Below are positions 9,070-18,980 of a stretch of DNA of 64,000 nucleotides, piece after piece. The notes under the pieces are model-generated. The model was not told where the DNA came from. It worked only from the letters and a program-made list of their open reading frames with translations, and did no database searches. A program made the position numbers and the translations under genes. This DNA is from Sphingomonadaceae bacterium (lineage in GTDB: Bacteria > Pseudomonadota > Alphaproteobacteria > Sphingomonadales > Sphingomonadaceae): NCBI GenBank assembly GCA_947451145.1, contig CANFXW010000009.1, forward strand, positions 62,001 through 126,000, given 5' to 3'. Within the stretch, counting starts at the first letter, position 1. Each line of letters opens with the position of its first letter.

Positions 9070-9975
9070 ATGAAACGCATTGTTAAGCGCACCCTGTGGG
9101 CCGTGCTGGCGCTGTTCCTGGTGGCACTCGTCGGAGCTGCCATCGCGTTCGGGCCAATGACCTATGCGGCCATGGTCGGCTACCAGATTTATGAAACGGT
9201 CCCTCCGAAGCTGCCCGATAATTTGGGGCCAAAGGCTATCCTGATCTTCTCGAAAACCAACGGTTTCCGCGACGATGATCAGATCAAGGCAGGCAATGCG
9301 GCGGTTGAAGCGATTGCCAAACGCGAGAGCTGGTCGAGCTTTACCACAGAGAATGCAGCCGTCTTCAATCCGGAGCAACTCGGCCATTTCCAGGCCGTCG
9401 TTTTCGATAGCGTCAGCGGCGATGTCTTCACCCCAGAACAGCGCGCTGCATTCAAGGCATGGCTGGAGCAGGGCGGCGGTTTCGTTGGCCTGCATGGTGC
9501 AGGCGGAGATACTAAATACGCCTGGCAATGGTATGCCGACGAGCTGATCGGTGCGCGGTTTATCGGCCATACGCTCGGGCCGCATATCCAGCAGGCAACA
9601 TTGGTGATCGAGGACCAGAACCACCCCGCGACCAAGGGCCTTGGTGCAAGCTGGGTCCGTTCGGACGAATGGTATTCCTTCGCCGCAAGTCCGCGCGCCA
9701 AAGGTTACCAAGTCCTCGTCTCGATCGATGAATCGACTTACAAGCCGATTGAGCACCTCCTTCCGTTCACCACACCAAAGAGCCTTGCCATGGGCAAAGA
9801 CCACCCGATGGTGTGGACGCATTGCGTCGGCAAGGGGCGGGCGCTTTATTCAGCTCTGGGCCATACGGCATCGTCCTATACCGAGCCGAAGCATGTCGAG
9901 CTCATTAAGGGCGCGATTGCCTGGGCGGCTGGCTACGAAGGCACCGGCTGCGGCTCTGAACAGACAGGCAAATAG
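9070..9975 (+). CDS. ThuA domain-containing protein
   Basis: AILIFSKTNGFRDDDQIKAGNAAVEAIAKRESWSSFTTENAAVFNPEQLGHFQAVVF...GGGFVGLHGAGG; start at MKRIVKRTLW. Confidence 0.9.
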   Translation: MKRIVKRTLWAVLALFLVALVGAAIAFGPMTYAAMVGYQIYETVPPKLPDNLGPKAILIFSKTNGFRDDDQIKAGNAAVEAIAKRESWSSFTTENAAVFNPEQLGHFQAVVFDSVSGDVFTPEQRAAFKAWLEQGGGFVGLHGAGGDTKYAWQWYADELIGARFIGHTLGPHIQQATLVIEDQNHPATKGLGASWVRSDEWYSFAASPRAKGYQVLVSIDESTYKPIEHLLPFTTPKSLAMGKDHPMVWTHCVGKGRALYSALGHTASSYTEPKHVELIKGAIAWAAGYEGTGCGSEQTGK

Positions 9976-9978
9976 GCC

Positions 9979-11166
9979 ATGGCCAGATCACGGTTCAGCC
10001 GGTTTATCCGCTTCCTCGGCAAGGCGCTGATTGTCATCTTGGCGCTCGGCATGCTGGGCAGCCTGTTTCCGCAGATTTCCGTGCTGGGCGAACTCGGGCC
10101 AATCCTGACTGCCCAGCTTGGCCCCTGGCTGGCGGTCATCGCGCTGGCCGGAGCTGTTATCATGCTTCGCCGCTGGCGGGCAGACCGCCGCAGAAGTGCG
10201 CTGGTCCTCTGCGGTATGGCGGCATTCGCCGGGGTTGTGGCTGTATTCATCCTGTCCCAGCAGGCCGCAACTGCGCGAGCCAACGGGGCGAGGGTTGATA
10301 TTGCGCAGATGTTTCTGGCCAGCTCGCAAGAGGCACCTGACCCGCTTCCGGTTACCGTGAACTACACTAAGTTCGGAACGGAAGATCTGCCGCTGGATAT
10401 CTACCGACCCGCGGCCAGGGCGGACGGCAGGGGCGCACCGGTGTTTGTCTATGTCCATGGCGGCGGCTGGGGAGGACAGACGCTCAAGCAGCGCGAGGCG
10501 GACTATCGCTGGTTCGTGGACCGTGGCTATCTGGTGGTCTCACTGGAATACACTCTATCCAGCAAGACCAGACACACCTGGAACGTGGCTGAGCCGCAGC
10601 TCGCTTGCGCGCTCGGCTGGATCAACGCCAATATCGCGCGCTACGGCGGTGATCCGGCAAGGCTTGCGCTGTGGGGCGAATCTGCCGGCGGCAACCTTGT
10701 TCTCAACCTTTCCTATCGCGCCAACGGCGGAACCCTGCAGTCCGTCTGCGGCGGCACCATGCCCCATGTTGCCGCGACCATTGCGCTCTATCCCGTGGTC
10801 GATCCTGCACGGATGTACCGCCCGGATGAGGCGCTGCTCGGCTTTGCCGGCAGGATGATGGGTGACAACTACACCGGCGGTTCGCCCGAGCAGTTTCCTG
10901 ATCGCTATGCCGCCATTGCTTCGGCAACCCACATCAATCCCAAGGCCCCGCCGACTCTGCTGGTCATCCCTGCAGCCGATCACCTTGTGGCTCCTGCCGT
11001 CGCCTATTCTTTTGACGAAAAGGCGCGCGCAGCCGGGATCGAAACCCGCGTGATAACGATGCCCCATGCCGAGCATGCCTTCGATCTGCGCAGCGGCAGC
11101 GTGGGTAGCCAAATGGTCAGGCAGGTGATGCTGCAATTTCTCGAAGCCCACGAATTGAAACCCTGA
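9979..11166 (+). CDS. Alpha/beta hydrolase (esterase/lipase family)
   Basis: VFVYVHGGGWGGQTLKQREADYRWF...LALWGESAGGNLVLNLSYRA. Confidence 0.88.
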   Translation: MARSRFSRFIRFLGKALIVILALGMLGSLFPQISVLGELGPILTAQLGPWLAVIALAGAVIMLRRWRADRRRSALVLCGMAAFAGVVAVFILSQQAATARANGARVDIAQMFLASSQEAPDPLPVTVNYTKFGTEDLPLDIYRPAARADGRGAPVFVYVHGGGWGGQTLKQREADYRWFVDRGYLVVSLEYTLSSKTRHTWNVAEPQLACALGWINANIARYGGDPARLALWGESAGGNLVLNLSYRANGGTLQSVCGGTMPHVAATIALYPVVDPARMYRPDEALLGFAGRMMGDNYTGGSPEQFPDRYAAIASATHINPKAPPTLLVIPAADHLVAPAVAYSFDEKARAAGIETRVITMPHAEHAFDLRSGSVGSQMVRQVMLQFLEAHELKP

Positions 11167-11191
11167 ATTGCGACTGCAGGAACGAGATCCC

Positions 11192-12895
11192 ATGACAATC
11201 AAGACAATCAACCTAGGTGCAACAGCACTTCTGCGGACCTCTGCATTGATCGCCTTGGCCATTGCGCCCCCTGCTCTCGGCCAATCCGCTCCCGCTCCTG
11301 CCCCCGCACCGGCCAGTCCCGGTCCGCTGACCATTCAGGCTGACAAGCCCGGCGCGGTGATCAACCGCGACATTTTCGGCCAGTTCGCCGAGCATCTTGG
11401 CCTCGGCATCTATGACGGTGTCTGGGTCGGCAAGGACTCCAGGATTCCCAATGTCCGAGGCATCCGCAGCGATGTGGTTGGCGCGCTGAAGGCGATCAAG
11501 GTGCCGGTCGTGCGCTGGCCGGGCGGCTGCTTTGCCGATGAATACCACTGGCGTGACGGCATCGGCCCCGCAGACAAGCGCAGGACCACGGTCAACACCA
11601 ACTGGGGCATGTCGGTTGAGCCGAACACCTTCGGCACTGACGAATTCATGGATTTCGCGAGCCAGATCGGGGCGGAAGCCTATATCTCGGTCAACGTCGG
11701 TTCGGGCACAGTCAAAGAGGCAAACGACTGGGTCGAATATATGACAGCCGCTGCGCCGGCCACTGCTGCTGCCGAGCGCGCTGCCAATGGTCATCCAGCA
11801 CCCTACAAGGTCAAGTACCTCGGTCTCGGCAACGAAAGCTGGGGCTGCGGCGGGCCGTTCACTGCAGACGAATATGTCACCAATATGAAGCCGTTCGCGC
11901 ATTTTGTGCACAACCAGAACCCGGCCCAGGCCGATCCGGCGATCGACTTCACCAAGCTGATCAACGATCTGATGACGGGCAAGGGCATGGACGCCCTTCC
12001 GCGCAATCCAAATGGGATGATGCGTGTCGCGGTCGGGCCGAATTCGCTGGATGGGTCCTATACCGATGCGGTGATGAAGGCGTGGAAGACGCGCTCGCCA
12101 ATCGATTGGAGCATCGAAGGGCTATCGCTGCACCACTACACCTATGGCGGCCTGCCAATGAGCGAACCCGCGACCGGGTTTGGCGAGAAGCAGTATTTCA
12201 CCATGCTCAAGCAGACGCTCGGCATGGAAAGCAATATCGCTATGCATTCGGCGATCATGGACAAGTATGATCCGAAAAAGACTGTTGGTCTGATGGTCGA
12301 CGAATGGGGTGTATGGTTGAAGGCTACGCCCGGCACCGAGCCTCTGCACCTACGCCAGCAAAATTCGCTGCGCGATGGCATTGCCGCATCGCTCAACCTC
12401 AACATCTTTGCCCGTCACGCAGACCGCGTGCGGATGACCAATATCGCGCAGATGGTCAACGTCCTGCAGTCGATGATCATCACCGACGGCGAGAAGATGG
12501 TGCTGACGCCTACCTATCAGGTCTACAAGATGTATGTGCCGTTCCAGGACGCGACCTTCCTGCCGATCACCTTCAACAGCGGCGAATACAGGCTGGGCAC
12601 TGCGAGCCTGCCAAAGGTCGATGCCATTGCTGCCAAGGACAAGGACGGCAAGGTCTGGTTGGCACTGACCAATCTTGATGGCAACAATGCCGCAGACATC
12701 AGCGCTAGCGCCGCCGGGGTGACCGCCAAATCGGCGATTGGCGAAGTTCTGACAGCGGACCGGGTCGATTCGATCAACACTTTTGACACGCCCAATGCCG
12801 TGGCTCCCAAACCTTTCAGCGCAAAGGCCGCCAACGGCAGTCTTGTTCTGCACCTGCCGCCCCATTCTGTGACGGTTGTCAGGCTGGACAAGTGA
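11192..12895 (+). CDS. Alpha-L-arabinofuranosidase, GH51-like
   Basis: DIFGQFAEHLGLGIYDGVWVG...VVRWPGGCFADEYHWRDGIGP...; KYLGLGNESWGCGG; signal peptide at MTIKTINLGATALLRTSALIALAIAPPALGQS. Confidence 0.9.
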   Translation: MTIKTINLGATALLRTSALIALAIAPPALGQSAPAPAPAPASPGPLTIQADKPGAVINRDIFGQFAEHLGLGIYDGVWVGKDSRIPNVRGIRSDVVGALKAIKVPVVRWPGGCFADEYHWRDGIGPADKRRTTVNTNWGMSVEPNTFGTDEFMDFASQIGAEAYISVNVGSGTVKEANDWVEYMTAAAPATAAAERAANGHPAPYKVKYLGLGNESWGCGGPFTADEYVTNMKPFAHFVHNQNPAQADPAIDFTKLINDLMTGKGMDALPRNPNGMMRVAVGPNSLDGSYTDAVMKAWKTRSPIDWSIEGLSLHHYTYGGLPMSEPATGFGEKQYFTMLKQTLGMESNIAMHSAIMDKYDPKKTVGLMVDEWGVWLKATPGTEPLHLRQQNSLRDGIAASLNLNIFARHADRVRMTNIAQMVNVLQSMIITDGEKMVLTPTYQVYKMYVPFQDATFLPITFNSGEYRLGTASLPKVDAIAAKDKDGKVWLALTNLDGNNAADISASAAGVTAKSAIGEVLTADRVDSINTFDTPNAVAPKPFSAKAANGSLVLHLPPHSVTVVRLDK

Positions 12896-12935
12896 ATTCG
12901 AGCCGATCGATCCAACAGCAAAGGAAAATCCGCCC

Positions 12936-13505
12936 ATGACCTTCAGCACTGTTCAGGAAATTGGTTTGGAGCGGCGCGATTTCATTCGCGGTGCCCTGCT
13001 CGCTATCGGCGCTGCCGGAGCATCGTTTCCGGGGTTGAGCGCACTGGAAGCGGCGACGAAGGTCAAGCCACCGTTCTTTGACGCGCGCCGTTTCGCTATC
13101 CTGGATGCCGCAGCGGAGACGATCCTGCCGCGCACCGACACACCCGGCGCGCGCGATGCCAAGGTACCCAAGCGGATCGACATGCTGATGATCGGCTGGG
13201 CTTCGGCCAAGACCAAGGCCGATTTCACAAAGGTGCTTGATGACATGGACAGCGCGGCAGGCGGTCTTGCCGCACTGCCTGCGGACAAGCAGCTGGCGGC
13301 CGTCTCTGCCTTTGACAAGGCGCATGCCGCAGACCCGGCTTATGGCAAGTTCAAGAAGCTGGTTCTGGCGCTCTATTACTTGTCCGAACCGGGCGCGACG
13401 CAGGAACTGCGGTACGAACATACACCGGGCGCATGGGAACCTTCGATCCCCGTTACCGCCGATACCCGCGGCTACGCGGTTGACGTAAGCTTTGGAGGGA
13501 ATTGA
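12936..13505 (+). CDS. Gluconate 2-dehydrogenase subunit 3 family protein (Tat signal)
   Basis: RRDFIRGALLAIGAAG twin-arginine signal; followed by GMC oxidoreductase. Confidence 0.8.
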   Translation: MTFSTVQEIGLERRDFIRGALLAIGAAGASFPGLSALEAATKVKPPFFDARRFAILDAAAETILPRTDTPGARDAKVPKRIDMLMIGWASAKTKADFTKVLDDMDSAAGGLAALPADKQLAAVSAFDKAHAADPAYGKFKKLVLALYYLSEPGATQELRYEHTPGAWEPSIPVTADTRGYAVDVSFGGN

Positions 13506-13506
13506 G

Positions 13507-15192
13507 ATGTTCGATGCAATTGTCGTCGGTTCGGGAATCAGTGGCGGCTGGGTCGCCAAGGAACTGACCGAAAAGGGCCTCAAGGTGCTGGTGCTCGAAC
13601 GGGGCAACAACATCGTCCACGGACAGGATTACAAAGACGGCCTGATGCCGTGGGAGCAGGAGAACGAAGGCCGCGTCAACGAGGACGAGGCTGCCCGCGA
13701 CTACGCCATCCAGAGTACTGCCTATCCCTTCAGCAGCGCGAACAAGACCTTCTGGGTGAAGGACAGCGAACACCCCTATGAGACGCCGGAGGGCAAGCCC
13801 TTCACCTGGACCCGCGGGTTCCATCTGGGTGGCCGTTCGCTAATGTGGGGCCGCATGTCGCTGCGTCTCAGCGACCTCGATTTCGCCGCAAACAAGAAGG
13901 ACGGACATGGTTCCGACTGGCCGATCCGCTATGCCGATCTGGCCCCCTGGTACGATCATGTCGAAGCCTTTGCCGGCGTTTCAGGCTCGCGCGAAGGGCT
14001 GTCGCAATTGCCTGACGGCGATTTCCTCAAGCCGATGGGCCTGAATGACGTCGAGGCTGATTTCAAAAAGAAGATCGAAGCGAAATTTCCCGGTCGCACG
14101 GTGATCCCGCCGCGCGTTGCCAACCTTACCGAAGTGCGTGACCAGCAGGCAGAACTGGGCCGCGGACCCTGCCAGTTCCGCTCGCAGTGTCATAACGGCT
14201 GTTCTTACGGTGCCTATTTCTCCAGCCTCAGCGCAACCCTGCCGGCGGCGGTGAAGACCGGTAACCTGACAGTCATCACCGACGCCATCGTCCACAGCGT
14301 GATCCACGATCCGAAGACCAATCGCGTTACCGGAGTGCGGGTGATCGATGCCAAGACCAAGAAGGCGCGCATCTATGGTGCCAAGGTGGTCTTCCTCAAC
14401 GCATCGACAATCCCCACAGCGCAGATCCTGCTCGCGTCAAAGAGCGCGGCCTTCCCCAATGGCCTCGCCAACAGTTCGGGCATGGTTGGGCGCAATCTGA
14501 TGGATCACGTTGGCGGAGCCTTTGCCTTCGGCATGTATCCGGGCTTTGAAGATCGCTATTATCGCGGCCGCCGTCCGCAGGCGAACATCATCCCGCGTTA
14601 TCGCAATGTCGATACCCAGGAAGACTATCTGCGCGGCTTCGGGCTTGGAACCATGGCCTTCCGCTCTAACTGGCAACTCACCTCGGCGATGCCGATTGGC
14701 ATCGGTGCCGCAGCAAAGGCGCGAATGCGCAAGCCCGGACCGTGGTTCATGTTCGTGGGCGGCACTGCCGAGATGCTGCCGAATCCGGAAAACCGCATCA
14801 CCTTGCATCCCACCCGGACCGACAAATGGGGCATGCCGATCCCGCTGATCGACTGCAGCCATGGCGACAATGACCGCAAGGTGCTCGCCGCTGCCCAGGC
14901 CGATGCTGAAGCCATGATGAAGGCGGCCGGTGCGGTCATTCTCGGCAAGGGCAAGGGGCCGAGCGCACCGGGCATTTCCATCCACGAAATGGGCACCGCG
15001 CACATGGGCACCGATCCCAGAACCTCGGTGCTCAACGGTTACAACCAGGCGCATGACGTGCCCAACTTGTTCATCACCGATGGCGCAGCCATGGCTTCGA
15101 CCGGAACGCAGAATCCGTCGCTCACCTATATGGCCTTGTCAGCCCGCGCGGCGCACCATGCAGTGGAGTTCCTGAAGGCAGGGAAGATCTGA
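13507..15192 (+). CDS. GMC family oxidoreductase
   Basis: MFDAIVVGSGISGGWVAKELTEKGLKVLVLERG; GPCQFRSQCHNGCSYGAYFSS; FITDGAAMASTGTQNPSLTYMALSARAA. Confidence 0.92.
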   Translation: MFDAIVVGSGISGGWVAKELTEKGLKVLVLERGNNIVHGQDYKDGLMPWEQENEGRVNEDEAARDYAIQSTAYPFSSANKTFWVKDSEHPYETPEGKPFTWTRGFHLGGRSLMWGRMSLRLSDLDFAANKKDGHGSDWPIRYADLAPWYDHVEAFAGVSGSREGLSQLPDGDFLKPMGLNDVEADFKKKIEAKFPGRTVIPPRVANLTEVRDQQAELGRGPCQFRSQCHNGCSYGAYFSSLSATLPAAVKTGNLTVITDAIVHSVIHDPKTNRVTGVRVIDAKTKKARIYGAKVVFLNASTIPTAQILLASKSAAFPNGLANSSGMVGRNLMDHVGGAFAFGMYPGFEDRYYRGRRPQANIIPRYRNVDTQEDYLRGFGLGTMAFRSNWQLTSAMPIGIGAAAKARMRKPGPWFMFVGGTAEMLPNPENRITLHPTRTDKWGMPIPLIDCSHGDNDRKVLAAAQADAEAMMKAAGAVILGKGKGPSAPGISIHEMGTAHMGTDPRTSVLNGYNQAHDVPNLFITDGAAMASTGTQNPSLTYMALSARAAHHAVEFLKAGKI

Positions 15193-15194
15193 TC

Positions 15195-16067
15195 ATGATG
15201 ATGAAGACTTCTCTGGTGCTAGCGGGCGCGATTCTGCTCTCTGCCCCTGCTGAAGCACAAATGCTGCATTCGCCAACGCAGGCCGAAACCTGCGCCAGCG
15301 TGCAGCCGCCGCCAGAGCAAAGTCTGGCGATTCTAAACTTGCTGATGGTTGAGTCGAAGAAATTCACCGGTCTGGCAGATCTGCTCAAGCAACTTCCGCC
15401 AGAGGCTATGGCCAAGATGGCGACTGCGCAGGCACAGGAAAAGGAGCGGCAGGCAAAGGACTGGCCCTGGCTCTGCCGCTATGCCGCCGATAATGCGGCG
15501 GTAATCCAAAGCGGCGTGCGGCCGAAGGTCGTCTTCATCGGCGATTCGATCACCGAGAACTGGAAGATCGCCGACCCCTCGCTGTTCAGTGAAACCATGC
15601 TGGATCGCGGCATTGGCGGCCAGACGACGCCACAGATCCTGCTGAGGTTCTATCAGGATGTCGTTTCGTTGCACCCGCAAGTGGTTCACATCATGGCGGG
15701 GACCAACGACATTTCGGGCAATACCGGAGCCTCAACCGACGGAACCATTGTCCGCAACATCCGCGCGATGATCGACATTGCCAAGGCAAATGGCATTCGC
15801 GTGGTGCTCGCGAGTATCACCCCTTCGAAGACCTTCATCGCACGCCCTGGCGTGGACCCTTCTTCCCGAATTGCCGCCGTGAACCGTGAGCTCAAGGCAC
15901 TCGCTGCAGAAAAGCGGATCACCTATGCCGATTATTTCCCGCTACTTGCTGACAACGACGGTGGAATGGATTCTTCATTGGGAAACGATGGCCTGCACCC
16001 CAATCGCATTGGCTATGCGAGAATGCGGGTGTTAACGGACAAAGTCATCGGCTCGCATCCAAAGTAA
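15195..16067 (+). CDS. SGNH/GDSL hydrolase family protein
   Basis: KVVFIGDSITENWK; GIGGQTTPQILLRFYQDV; HIMAGTNDISGNTG; LGNDGLHPNRIGYARM. Confidence 0.9.
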   Translation: MMMKTSLVLAGAILLSAPAEAQMLHSPTQAETCASVQPPPEQSLAILNLLMVESKKFTGLADLLKQLPPEAMAKMATAQAQEKERQAKDWPWLCRYAADNAAVIQSGVRPKVVFIGDSITENWKIADPSLFSETMLDRGIGGQTTPQILLRFYQDVVSLHPQVVHIMAGTNDISGNTGASTDGTIVRNIRAMIDIAKANGIRVVLASITPSKTFIARPGVDPSSRIAAVNRELKALAAEKRITYADYFPLLADNDGGMDSSLGNDGLHPNRIGYARMRVLTDKVIGSHPK

Positions 16068-16394
16068 CACCTATTATCTGGGCATAAGGATTTCGGCTCC
16101 GGCAAATGAAGGGGCCCGCAGGTTCTGATGCCTGTTTCTTCGCCGCGGATTTCTCTAGCGCGCGTGGATGAATGGTAGCGGCAAGCGTGCCCAGCTAAGT
16201 AGTGAGCGAGCAACAACTAATATGTCTGCGCCGACCGATACAAAGCGAACGCCTGCTTTGTTGTCGTGTCCGAACGGGCTGCATTCAGATTGGATCGGCT
16301 ATTCGCTGACATGGCTGTGCATTCATTGGGGCGTCCGCATTTCGGGGTTCCAAACAATTTGCCACCGTTCAGGATCGTCCAACAAAGCCGACCC

Positions 16395-16943
16395 TCACCC
16401 TCGCTCAGTCCACCACTCTGGCCAACGCACATTCTCTGGCGTGCGCGTCGCCTTCCACACCTCACGCTGCTCTTCCGGCGCAAGTCGCCGTGTCCCGAAC
16501 CTGTTCAGTGCTGCCTCGACGATCCACGGGGCGAGCAGCCAGTGTACCTTCTTTTCGTCGAGCGGGAACCGTTTCACTGCTAGTCCGAGCGCGCGAAGCG
16601 AACAGCCGATTGTATAACTGATCACGATGATACGGGTGATCTGGGTTATCCCCTGTTTGTCAGGTCGGCTGGCGCGGGCGGCTTCGATTGCATTGAGAGA
16701 AGCCCGTGCGGCTGCACTGTCACCCGCAAGTCCCTTGCGTGTTAGCTGAAGCAAGAACGCTTCCGCCGCGGTAACTCTTCGTTCACGCCCGTCTTCGCGG
16801 ATCGTGACCATCTGACCGAGGACGGTGTCATAGGGGATCTGCCGGGCGCGACCGCGCGGACGCCCCTTGGGATTACCGCTGCTACCTTTCCTGAACCGCG
16901 TCGCCGCCGGCGGACTCTTGTACCCGATCTGCTCACTCTCCAT
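16395..16943 (-). CDS. DUF5681 domain-containing protein (AT-hook-like N-terminus)
   Basis: TRFRKGSSGNPKGRPRGRARQIPYDTVLGQMV. Confidence 0.8.
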   Translation of the reverse strand: MESEQIGYKSPPAATRFRKGSSGNPKGRPRGRARQIPYDTVLGQMVTIREDGRERRVTAAEAFLLQLTRKGLAGDSAAARASLNAIEAARASRPDKQGITQITRIIVISYTIGCSLRALGLAVKRFPLDEKKVHWLLAPWIVEAALNRFGTRRLAPEEQREVWKATRTPENVRWPEWWTERG

Positions 16944-16945
16944 GG

Positions 16946-17485
16946 CTAACCTCGCCGCTTGCGCGGCCAGCGCAGTCTGGCGGGATTGATCGTCTGGCGC
17001 TTGATGTCCTCGATGTCCTTGTCGGTGAGCATTCGCCGGCCGGGGCGGCTGATAGCCATCTGGCTTGCCCAGGTGGCGAGTCTCATGGGCCGTGTTGCAG
17101 GACCTCCACCGTGCGGCGGCTCGTCGAGTTCCGCTATGCCAAGGAGCATCATCGCATCGTTGGCATTGTTACTGTCATGCTCGATCTCGAGAGTGACCGG
17201 CTTGAACTCTGGAGGAGCCAGTTTCAGGATCGCAGCCTCGCGCTTCTCGATCATCTTGAGTACGGTGCGGATCGCCATGCGGCTGCCCTTGAGCGCGGCC
17301 TGGTAGGTCGGGAGCTGAAGCGCTTCATCAACGCTGAACTCACGCTCGATGCCGTTCTGTGTCACCTTGAGCGTCTTGTCGAAGATGATGTCGAACGCCG
17401 AGATATCCGGCCGCCGCTTTTTCGGGCGGCCTTTGAGGTTGCCCGATTGACCTTTCTGGAACCGGGTGGATGGCATGCCGTTCAT
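16946..17485 (-). CDS. DUF5681 domain-containing protein (second paralogue)
   Basis: STRFQKGQSGNLKGRPKKRRPDISAFDIIFDKTLKV; 4-nt overlap with the methyltransferase gene. Confidence 0.8.
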   Translation of the reverse strand: MNGMPSTRFQKGQSGNLKGRPKKRRPDISAFDIIFDKTLKVTQNGIEREFSVDEALQLPTYQAALKGSRMAIRTVLKMIEKREAAILKLAPPEFKPVTLEIEHDSNNANDAMMLLGIAELDEPPHGGGPATRPMRLATWASQMAISRPGRRMLTDKDIEDIKRQTINPARLRWPRKRRG

Positions 17486-18783
17486 TCAGCAGCCTCCGCG
17501 ACCCCGCGATGGACAAGAATCGCTTGCCTGCCGGTAAGCTGCTCCCAGCGCATGATGGCAACATCGACATAGGCAGGATCGATATCGACGCCGCGGAACT
17601 GCCTTCCCACCCGCTCGGCCGCGATCAGGCTGGTGCCCGAGCCGAGGAAGATGTCGAGGACAAGTTCACCCAGCCGGGTAACATCACAGATCGCATCAGC
17701 GACCATAGCGACCGACTTTACCGTCGGGTGCAGCGCCAGATCCTCGCGGCGGCTGCCGCGCATCGAGTTCACCGAGGCGTAGTCCCAGACGTTGGTCCGG
17801 TTGCGCCCATGCTTGCCAAGTTCGACCGTGTTGGAGTGCGCAGCACCCGGCACCCGGTAGACGAACACCATCTCGTGCTTTGAACGATAGAGCGAGCCCA
17901 TGCCGGCATTGCTCTTGTTCCACATGCACATATTGAGAAGCGTGTCGTAGATAGGAGTGGCCGCCGCACTGACATCGTCCATATGCCGCCAGTCCATACA
18001 GACGAAGTGGACCGCGCCGGGCCTTGAGACCGCGGCACAGGCACCCAGCGTCTCGGAGAGGAACGTCCGGAACGCGGACGTGGTCATCTCGCCCGAGGCC
18101 ATGGCGAACTCGCGGTGTCGCCCCTTGGCATTCGCGTGGCCGTTGATCTTCACGTTGTAAGGCGGATCGAGAAAGGCGGCATCGATCGCGCCCTTACCGA
18201 TCACCTCGCGCAGAAACGAGATATCTCGCCCATCGCCGCAACCAATACGGTGTTCGCCGAGTTGCCAGATGTCGCCGGGCACCGTGCGGGGAGTCTCGGG
18301 TACGGCCGGGATCACCTCGTCGTCGGGATCTTCGCTGTCCTTGAGGATTACGTCGATCTCGCCCGAGCTGAACCCGGTGAGGCCAAGATCAATGTCGATG
18401 TCCGGCAGTGACAGGTCGGCGAGTTCCAGCTTGAGGATCTCGACATCCCAGCCGGCGCTTAGTGCAATCTTGTTGTCAGCCAGCCTGAGCGCGCGGACCT
18501 GCGCGTCGCTGAGCCCGGCAATCTCGATCACCGGGACCTCGGCAAGACCCAGTTGCTTTGCCGCCAGCAGCCTTCCGTGCCCGGCGATCACCTTGCCCGA
18601 TGGCTCCGCGAGCACCGGGTTGGTAAACCCGAACGTCCGGATCGAGGCAGCGATCTGTTCGATCTGCCGTTTGGGATGCGTGCGCGCATTGCGGGGGTCG
18701 GGGACGAGGCTCGCGGTCGGCCAATAGGCGACGGCGAGCGAGCGATCAGCAGGCGAGGCTGCCGAGTGGGGCGAATCGGCCAT
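17482..18783 (-). CDS. ParB-like nuclease domain fused to site-specific DNA (N4/N6) methyltransferase
   Basis: SLVPDPRNARTHPKRQIEQIAASIRTFGFTNPVLAEPSGKVIAGHGRLLAAKQLG (ParB-like); DAAFLDPPYNVKI and VLDIFLGSGTSLIAAERVGRQFRGVDIDPAYVD (MTase). Confidence 0.92.
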   Translation of the reverse strand: MADSPHSAASPADRSLAVAYWPTASLVPDPRNARTHPKRQIEQIAASIRTFGFTNPVLAEPSGKVIAGHGRLLAAKQLGLAEVPVIEIAGLSDAQVRALRLADNKIALSAGWDVEILKLELADLSLPDIDIDLGLTGFSSGEIDVILKDSEDPDDEVIPAVPETPRTVPGDIWQLGEHRIGCGDGRDISFLREVIGKGAIDAAFLDPPYNVKINGHANAKGRHREFAMASGEMTTSAFRTFLSETLGACAAVSRPGAVHFVCMDWRHMDDVSAAATPIYDTLLNMCMWNKSNAGMGSLYRSKHEMVFVYRVPGAAHSNTVELGKHGRNRTNVWDYASVNSMRGSRREDLALHPTVKSVAMVADAICDVTRLGELVLDIFLGSGTSLIAAERVGRQFRGVDIDPAYVDVAIMRWEQLTGRQAILVHRGVAEAAE

Positions 18784-18913
18784 GATCGAACATAGGCAGA
18801 ACGTTCCCGTTATGTCTACCTCCCGACACAATGCCCTTGGGGATAAATTCGGGAGCGCCTCAGGCATCGACAATGGACTGGACTGTTGGGCGCAACCGAG
18901 CATTGGTCGTTAT

Positions 18914-18930
18914 GCCCGGCCGTGCCGGGC
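18914..18930. promoter_or_regulatory. Inverted repeat GCCCGGC-CGT-GCCGGGC in divergent promoter region
   Basis: 7-bp perfect arms, about 50 bp upstream of the DUF3489 start. Confidence 0.5.
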
Positions 18931-18980
18931 TCGTGGCGGTAGCGGCCGGGATTGTCCCGCGCTGCAACCGGAGAACTACA

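Noticed and set aside
16217-16483. 88-aa minus-strand ORF overlapping the DUF5681 end
   Set aside because: Out of frame with DUF5681; no motif or ribosome binding site support.
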